From CATOSP01 sp965204715 (GTDB lineage Bacteria > Chloroflexota > Dehalococcoidia > Lucifugimonadales > UBA3495): DNA of 64,000 bases. The stretch's first letter is position 1. Every line of letters starts with the position of its first letter. The notes beneath the pieces were generated by a model. It was not told where the DNA came from and did not search any database. It worked only from the letters and a program-made list of their open reading frames with translations. The stretch is taken from the NCBI GenBank assembly GCA_965204715.1, contig OZ242009.1:1488001-1552000 (forward strand), in the 5' to 3' direction. This document shows positions 59,301-64,000 of the stretch, piece by piece. A program made the position numbers and the translations under genes.

Positions 59301-61840
59301 TCGGCAATGACCGGTACGGCGAATCGTGGAGCGACCCGGATATCACGGTCTACTCCGAGAGCGGGCTTGAACTCACCGGCCCGGCAGAGATCGCGGTTGA
59401 CGTCCAGGCGGTCTTTCGGGGCAAGCTGTCCGAAGACACCGGCGGCGGCATGGCCGGACAACAACTGGCGATTGCCGTTGACGGTCAACAGATGCCCCCG
59501 CAGACCACCGGCCCGTCCGGCGACTTCAACTTCGCCGCCGTTTTCTCGGAACCGGGCAGTCACAGGGTCGAGGTCTCATTCGACGACCGGGAGGGAAACG
59601 GGGATTTCCTGGTGGGCAGCTCGGCGCGCCTGGACCTGACGGCGGTCATGCCAACCGAGCTGACAGTCGATGTGCCGGTTCATGTGGAGGTGGGGAAGGA
59701 CTTCGAGGTCTCCGGCCTTCTCCGGGATGTTCGCGGCATCCCCATGCCGGCGGAAACGGTTGAAGTGAGAGTGGGCGACGGCCCGCCCGAGTCAATTGAC
59801 ACCGGACCTGGCGGCGAATTCCGGCTCACGGGTCCGGCCGACTCCGCGGGCGAATTGACCGTCCGCGCCGAGTTCGCCGGTCAGCCGCCCATACTCCCCT
59901 CCAGCGGGTCTGCGCGCCTGGTCGCCCGGCACCTGACCCACCTGTCCCTTGCAGGAAGCCGGGAAATAATGCAGGGGGAAAACGCGGAATTCTCGGGCTG
60001 GATCTTTTCGGACACGAAGCAGGTGGTTGGACCTGTCCGTCTGGCCTTCGTGGACTCCGGTGGGAACTCCCTGGGCAGTGTGACCACCGGCGATGACGGG
60101 GCATTCTCCCACTCTATCCCCCCGGCAGAAGCGACCGGAGCGCACCGGATCACCGCGTCATTCCCCGGCACGGACCTTCTTGCCCCCAGCTCGGCAAGCG
60201 CCTCTTTCCTGGTCCTGGCCCCAACAACGCTGACCGTGGAGGGGCCGTTTCTCGTCAGGGCCGGGGACCCGGTGACAGCGACCGGACGGCTGCTCCGCGC
60301 CGATGGCCGGCCCGTGTCCCACGCCAGGATAAAGGTGGACGGAGCGGACGACCCTCCGGTGATTACCGGGGAGGACGGGGGCTTTGCCTGGAAGTCTATG
60401 CCCGGCCTGGACGGGAGGTTAGACGCTCTCGATGTGGAGACGGACCTGAGCTTTGCCTTCGAGTTCGAGGGCACAGACCACCTTGCCCCGGCCTCGTCGA
60501 ACCTGGGCGTGACCGTGGGGGTCCCGCGCGTGGTGGTCGAGCCTCTTCAACCGGTCGCCAGGGGAGACGCGGCCACCCTGCGCGGCATCGTTCTGGTAGG
60601 CACGCGGGCCGTCCCGGATGCGGAAATCTCCATTGGCCCGGGGGTGCATGGCCCGGGGGTGCGGCTTCGCTCGAACAATGCCGGATCCTTCACGCACCGC
60701 TACCAGGTTGCCCCTGACGCGGCTCTTGGGGCCGGTGCCATCCCGGTTGACGCGCCGGGGACCGGTGCGAGCGCAACGGTCCCGGTAGAGGTCAAGTCGG
60801 CTTCCAGTCTCATAGTTGCTCCCCTGGACAATGTGCATCCGGGGAAGCTGGTATCCCTGCAAGCCATTCTGTTGGACGACACGGGCGCGGGGATTCCGCA
60901 AGCCACCCTGCGGACCAGCCAGGGCAGGGAGGCTGTGACCGACTCCGGCGGCGTGGCCCTGCTTGAACTGGACGTGCCCGAGTCGGGGGACTTCTTCGCC
61001 GTCCCCGTGACATTCAGATTCGAGGGAGACGACCGGCACATGCCGCTGGTGTACTTCCTTGGGATACCGATCACCTACCCGAGATTCAACTGGCTGCTTT
61101 GGGCCGGGATGCCCGCCTTAATCCTGGTCGTTGCCGCGGCGGTGTTTGCCAGCCGGCGTCTTGCGCTGGCGGACCTCCCGGGGCCTTTCCGCCGGGGAGC
61201 CGCTTCGTCAACTGCGGAAGACCCGGGAGCGTCGCCCGCGGCCGGCACGCCGGTCCCGGCTGAGGAGGGGCCGGAGCCCCAGGAGACGCGGCTGGAGATC
61301 TCATTCGGGAGACCGGCGCCGGACTTGCCGGACGTATGGGGTGCCGGTGAGCCGGTGCCGGTGCGGATACGGCTTTCGACCGTGGACAACCGGCCTGTCG
61401 CCCGGGCCATGATCGAGACCCACGTGCCGGGCATTCTGCCTCCCGGGACCCTGGAGACGGAGGGCCAGGGGATTTGCGCCTTCGTTTGGAATGGGACCGG
61501 TCTGGGCGAGTTCCTCGTGTCGGCCAGCTTTGCCGGTACGCCGGAGCGCCTGCCATCCTCTGAGTCCCGGAGTTTCCGCGTGGTGGAGTTCAGGGCGGAA
61601 ATCGTCCGCCTCTATAACGCTTTCCTGGAATGGGCCCGGGAGAATGTGACTGGCATATCGGACCAGGCGACTCCCCGCGAGGTGGAATCAATCCTGGTTG
61701 CCAGTGGCCTTTCCATTGACCACAAGGACCTGGACGAGGTTATATCCCGGTTCGAGGAAGCGGACTACAGCGAGCACCTGATTACCCGGCAGCAGTACGA
61801 GGCCATGTACCGCGCCTGGCGGGCGGCAACCGGGGACTGA
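56384..61840 (+). CDS. Giant membrane transglutaminase-like protein with HEAT and Ig-like domains
   Basis: 1818 residues from ATG 56384. Four to five N-terminal membrane helices (residues about 10-190) are followed by a disordered linker and HEAT repeats (about 268-516; DPEVRAAAARTLGRLADESA and similar). A transglutaminase-like domain carries C756 in EGTCGNFSSAFV, H797 in AHQWAEIAF and GWVGFEPT (Glu in the third position, as in many TgpA-type proteins). Then a Pro/Gly linker, about seven Ig-like/MG2-like domains (about 900-1560; motifs such as VRAGDPVTATGRLL), a membrane helix near 1570 and a cytosolic tail with another beta domain and a DUF4129-like end (EIVRLYNAFLEWA, then PREVESILVASGLS). 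Ordinary TgpA-type proteins are 600-800 residues. The usual MoxR and DUF58 partners are not in the window; the next gene is a large membrane protein 4 bases on. Confidence 0.85.
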   Translation: MTSLVDRLKSRLGLLALLATALAGLVLLLNILVSLVAVGPADLLAPNPSEERTIDIPSGVGLVTLAAIIVSVILGIVALAAPSHWTLRNGIPRPRRSLAIGAAIALVVLGAGLYLAFSGMLGQDIPYEEHHVERDLVKPVALVALAAFILSVAVVGIINPRLLLATLAIWLLAAIVLGLFSSPGLAGLKLFMRPSEIETSPAYAAEVEKRRTTEDPAPAREVSIPDTNAESKPPGITETRPTGRTEEAGTGASRAPVDASTAENNAALISAIAQLLAGTDPEVRAAAARTLGRLADESAIHALVDAVVRDTSPEVQAAALEALAGLDIEQLVRMLREHEEPWMRAAVAAVLGELQDQQAVAQVMESLGGDPAPEVRAAAAETLGKLLDEAAAELLSEALLSDEYSGVRKAAADALGNLGSPEGLDALAQARDEDESFDVRAASGAALEQYPIPALADALREETGPGVRAAAAQLLGESDAAESIPPLVEALEDPDPAVGEAAKAALEKLGSVDWLENGGGVLTREPGPGDVGSSAAFIPGSTESQSGPVPRVPVFQVTGASRSRYLRTTVGQGKLGVTGPGLELPHNDTDLPVRYAGPPGERTVPPAGSHAERITVAPAGRLSRIPAGVVPVSYGLETISIPGAFHPHKGVFVSHAPVAEYSWSATVPEYSRAQLDGAAAFNAPAYILQVRSGRIRELAHEITAGQTTPYSRAKAIERHLKTNYVYRFADPSGKDLPPPGHDPVEWFLFDLKEGTCGNFSSAFVALALSIGLPARTVSGWAITPAADAQMVYTDQAHQWAEIAFDGLGWVGFEPTASGGAPTRAAPAVETSGPITTESGTAPAPDGTSQPQPPGQGPGDSAGQAAQPSKPDAPPETPVNASPPAAAIAPTVTEITGWPERMLRNVGFPVDGAVFTASGRPVSEMEVEVFINETKEHGGTRIGTGVVRNGVFRAEVEIPGAMGRGGYQLIAHAIGNDRYGESWSDPDITVYSESGLELTGPAEIAVDVQAVFRGKLSEDTGGGMAGQQLAIAVDGQQMPPQTTGPSGDFNFAAVFSEPGSHRVEVSFDDREGNGDFLVGSSARLDLTAVMPTELTVDVPVHVEVGKDFEVSGLLRDVRGIPMPAETVEVRVGDGPPESIDTGPGGEFRLTGPADSAGELTVRAEFAGQPPILPSSGSARLVARHLTHLSLAGSREIMQGENAEFSGWIFSDTKQVVGPVRLAFVDSGGNSLGSVTTGDDGAFSHSIPPAEATGAHRITASFPGTDLLAPSSASASFLVLAPTTLTVEGPFLVRAGDPVTATGRLLRADGRPVSHARIKVDGADDPPVITGEDGGFAWKSMPGLDGRLDALDVETDLSFAFEFEGTDHLAPASSNLGVTVGVPRVVVEPLQPVARGDAATLRGIVLVGTRAVPDAEISIGPGVHGPGVRLRSNNAGSFTHRYQVAPDAALGAGAIPVDAPGTGASATVPVEVKSASSLIVAPLDNVHPGKLVSLQAILLDDTGAGIPQATLRTSQGREAVTDSGGVALLELDVPESGDFFAVPVTFRFEGDDRHMPLVYFLGIPITYPRFNWLLWAGMPALILVVAAAVFASRRLALADLPGPFRRGAASSTAEDPGASPAAGTPVPAEEGPEPQETRLEISFGRPAPDLPDVWGAGEPVPVRIRLSTVDNRPVARAMIETHVPGILPPGTLETEGQGICAFVWNGTGLGEFLVSASFAGTPERLPSSESRSFRVVEFRAEIVRLYNAFLEWARENVTGISDQATPREVESILVASGLSIDHKDLDEVISRFEEADYSEHLITRQQYEAMYRAWRAATGD

Positions 61841-61844
61841 CGGC

Positions 61845-64000
61845 TTGACTGCTTTTTCCGGCAACATTCGCGTCCTCATCGCCATAGCCGCGTCGGTGGC
61901 CATTGTGGCTTCATCACTGCTGCTCCGTTCCGGCGGCCTGGCGTTCCAGCGGACGGGGCTAGATCTCCACTACCTGTCCTGGCCCCTGGCGCTGGGAGGC
62001 GCGCTGCTCCTCCTGGGTAATCTGGTCTCCTGTTCCCGGAGGTTTCTCCCTCCGCACCCGGCATGGCCGCTTCCCGGCACGGAAGGGGATGAAACGGAAA
62101 AGGATGAGGATGAAGAGGAGGGAGAAGGGTATGCCCGGTGGCGGCAGGCGGCGATGCTGCCCATACTCCAGGGACTGCTGACCGGGTCCGGTTGGACGGC
62201 GCTCCTCTATGGGGTCTTGTCGGCAGTGCCGCACTTGCCGGGAACTCTATCGGAACGGCCCGGCGCGGCGGACCTGACTTTTCTTACGCCTTACGCGGCG
62301 GTATTCGATTCCCTGGCCATCTGGGCGGTGGCGGTCTGCGCTCCCTTTGTGGCGGTCCGCGCGCTCAGGGAGGTCCTGCCCGTGGTTGGCGAAATGTTCA
62401 GGTTTCCCGCCCGCCGCCTGGTCGTGCTGGGCGTCGGTTATGTCATCCTCGGCGACGGGGGGTTCCTGTACGTGGCATTCGGGTTCTCCGGGTCGCGGGC
62501 GATGCTGGCGCTGGCGGCAATCGTGGGACTGCCGTACCTGGCGTCGGTCCTGCGCAGGGTGTCTGAAATGCCCCTCCGGCGCCGCTACATGGTCCCCGTG
62601 CGCGCGGGCCTTCTGATTGCGGACAGCGGCTGGATTGTGCTGCTGCTGGCCGTGATGGGGACGCTGCCCTGGCTGGCCGGGGTGCTCGCCGACAGAGGGC
62701 CGGGCGGGGCGGTTTTCGTCAGGCCCTACCTGTTCGTGCTTGACAGGCTGGCGCCGTGGGCGTTGGCGCTGCTCTCCCCGTTCATCCTGTTGCGGGCTCT
62801 TGCTGTCTTCTGGCCCGCGGTCGGGACGGTCTTCGGGTTCCCGCTGCTGCGCATCCTCATGCTGGCGGGCGCGTTCATCCTGTTTTCCGGCCAGGGAATC
62901 CTGTCTACCGCCTTCGGGTTCCCCGGCCCGCAGGTCTTGCTGCTGTTGGCCCTGGCTACCGGATTCTCATACCTGGCGTCGGTCCTCCGCAATGTGGGCA
63001 GACTCACACTGCCGGGGCGGGCCGGTTCCCTGGCAACGAATGCGCTTCCGTTGGCCGGTTCCCTGGCTGGGGCTGCCGCCCCGGCCCTGGTTGCCTGGGC
63101 CGGTCTGAATTTCCTCCCCGCTGTGGGCGCTATCCTGCTCGACCACCGGCTGAGCCACGATATTGGGCAGGCCGCGATGCCCTTCTTCGGGGGGTTCTAC
63201 GACGTTCGCTACATGGCGGCCGGACTCTGTTCGGCCCTTTGGCTGACCGCCGGGCTTCCCAACCCCCTGTGGTCTCCGGCCCAATTACATCTCAGGCCGA
63301 CGATAGTGGCAGCCGGTTCCTGGGCTTCGGGATGTCTCGCCTGGGTCGCCGGCACAAGCCTGGCGCCGCTCGGACACGCCTTTCCGCTTCTGGGAGCAAT
63401 CATGGGGCTGGGCTTGTTCTCCGTGGCCCTGGCGCAACTGGCTGCCTATGCGGCTTCTTCTTCGGACAGCGTGGTGGCGGACACGGCCGGGTGGCTGTCC
63501 AGGTCGAAAGTGCGGGCGTTTCTGCTCGGGGCTGCCCTGGCCTCCTATGTGCTCCTGTTGCGCCCGCTGTTCTATGAGGCAATGTGGTTCGCAGTGCTGT
63601 ATGAATGGATGGTGGTGATGGCGGTGGCGTTGTTGGCCTTCTTCAAAGTAAGGAGATGGCTCAGGGAGGACGCGGCATCTCCGGCGTCCGGCCGTCCGGC
63701 CTGGGCTGACTGGTCCCGGCACGAGCCGGACCTGGATGACAGACCCGACCGCCGCCGGGATTTGATGCTCGACCTGGAGCGCCGGTTTGTGGAATTCGGG
63801 GAGTGGAGGCGGTTGTGGGTATACGTCATGGGTCTGCTATACCGGAACAGCGCGCCTTTGGAGGCGGTAAACCCGGTATTCCAGCCGCTGCGCCGTGCGG
63901 CAGTCTCTTCGTCCGGCGGGGGTTGGCTGTTCGGGGGAGACCGCAAGGGCAGACTCAAACGTCAGGCAGCCCTCCGGGAGTCGTTGCAGAGGTCGGAAGA
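61845..64000 (+). CDS. Large polytopic membrane protein, cut by the window edge
   Basis: An uninterrupted frame of at least 718 codons starts at TTG 61845, 4 bases after the transglutaminase stop, and is still open at the last base. It begins LTAFSGNIRVLIAIAASVAI and holds about fourteen hydrophobic segments. A duplicated pattern is visible: FRFPARRLVVLGVGYVILGD with VGLPYLASVLRRVSEMPLRR, and VFGFPLLRILMLAGAFILFS with ATGFSYLASVLRNVGRLTL, so the protein arose by internal duplication. An acidic loop (ETEKDEDEEEGEG) lies near residue 80. After the last helix comes a charged cytosolic region. I do not recognise the family; the tight spacing makes it a partner of the transglutaminase. Confidence 0.75.
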   Translation, partial: MTAFSGNIRVLIAIAASVAIVASSLLLRSGGLAFQRTGLDLHYLSWPLALGGALLLLGNLVSCSRRFLPPHPAWPLPGTEGDETEKDEDEEEGEGYARWRQAAMLPILQGLLTGSGWTALLYGVLSAVPHLPGTLSERPGAADLTFLTPYAAVFDSLAIWAVAVCAPFVAVRALREVLPVVGEMFRFPARRLVVLGVGYVILGDGGFLYVAFGFSGSRAMLALAAIVGLPYLASVLRRVSEMPLRRRYMVPVRAGLLIADSGWIVLLLAVMGTLPWLAGVLADRGPGGAVFVRPYLFVLDRLAPWALALLSPFILLRALAVFWPAVGTVFGFPLLRILMLAGAFILFSGQGILSTAFGFPGPQVLLLLALATGFSYLASVLRNVGRLTLPGRAGSLATNALPLAGSLAGAAAPALVAWAGLNFLPAVGAILLDHRLSHDIGQAAMPFFGGFYDVRYMAAGLCSALWLTAGLPNPLWSPAQLHLRPTIVAAGSWASGCLAWVAGTSLAPLGHAFPLLGAIMGLGLFSVALAQLAAYAASSSDSVVADTAGWLSRSKVRAFLLGAALASYVLLLRPLFYEAMWFAVLYEWMVVMAVALLAFFKVRRWLREDAASPASGRPAWADWSRHEPDLDDRPDRRRDLMLDLERRFVEFGEWRRLWVYVMGLLYRNSAPLEAVNPVFQPLRRAAVSSSGGGWLFGGDRKGRLKRQAALRESLQRSE

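Overview
The window is GC-rich bacterial DNA with dense genes, short intergenic gaps and good Shine-Dalgarno (SD) sites. The gene content suggests a Chloroflexota genome, probably of the Dehalococcoidia/SAR202 type: luciferase-like flavin oxidoreductases, NIPSNAP, an arylsulfotransferase, an amidase, a Vms1-like hydrolase, MutS2 and very large cadherin-type and transglutaminase surface proteins. No rRNA, tRNA or marker gene is present, so the taxonomy is inference from gene content.

Layout. 0-12 kb: DNA repair and eroded defence or mobile material. A frameshifted DUF6361 gene sits at the left edge, followed by an intact addB-addA helicase-nuclease operon, a PGN_0703-like nuclease, a HEPN gene cut off by an IS630 end, an IS66-type scrap and a complete IS5 (IS427-type) element with a TTA target duplication. 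12-22 kb: catabolic genes (arylsulfotransferase, amidase, GlcG/HbpS-like protein, two luciferase-like monooxygenases, a two-subunit thiamine-diphosphate dehydrogenase E1), an intact ISAs1 element with a perfect 10-bp target duplication, a broken serine hydrolase and a PAS-LuxR regulator. 22-26.6 kb: unknown genes, DUF2971, a nested MITE-like element and IS630, and the stump of a restriction-modification gene. 26.7-30 kb: mutS2 with an adjacent Vms1/VLRF1-type peptidyl-tRNA hydrolase, a likely ribosome-rescue pair. 30-38 kb: NIPSNAP, an NTF2-like protein, then a metal island: a ferritin-like/VIT1 transporter, a Zur-like regulator, a four-unit 29-bp operator array and a zinc ABC operon. Its binding protein carries an AztD-like metallochaperone propeller inside the TroA/ZnuA fold. 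38-42 kb: an MFS transporter, a small unknown protein behind a strong promoter, an ornithine cyclodeaminase-like enzyme and a D-hydroxyacid dehydrogenase. 42-43 kb: a graveyard of integrase, IS5 and DnaE2 fragments.

43-64 kb: surface, signalling and repeat-protein region. Two proteins share a C-terminal nuclease-like domain but have unrelated tandem coiled-coil repeats (42-bp and 51-bp units). Between them lie a one-polypeptide GAF-PAS-kinase-REC-wHTH regulator whose H-box histidine is tyrosine, and a 1894-residue cadherin/Ig-like surface protein. The window closes with a truncated retropepsin/DUF5678 pair, an 1818-residue transglutaminase with HEAT and Ig-like domains, and a polytopic membrane protein that runs off the right edge.

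Four transposase genes (two IS630, one ISAs1, one IS5) each need a -1 frameshift at a homopolymeric slippery site. The strongest candidates for something undescribed are the intramolecular AztC-AztD fusion with its operator array, the pair of repeat-swapped nuclease-like proteins, and the MutS2-VLRF1 neighbourhood.
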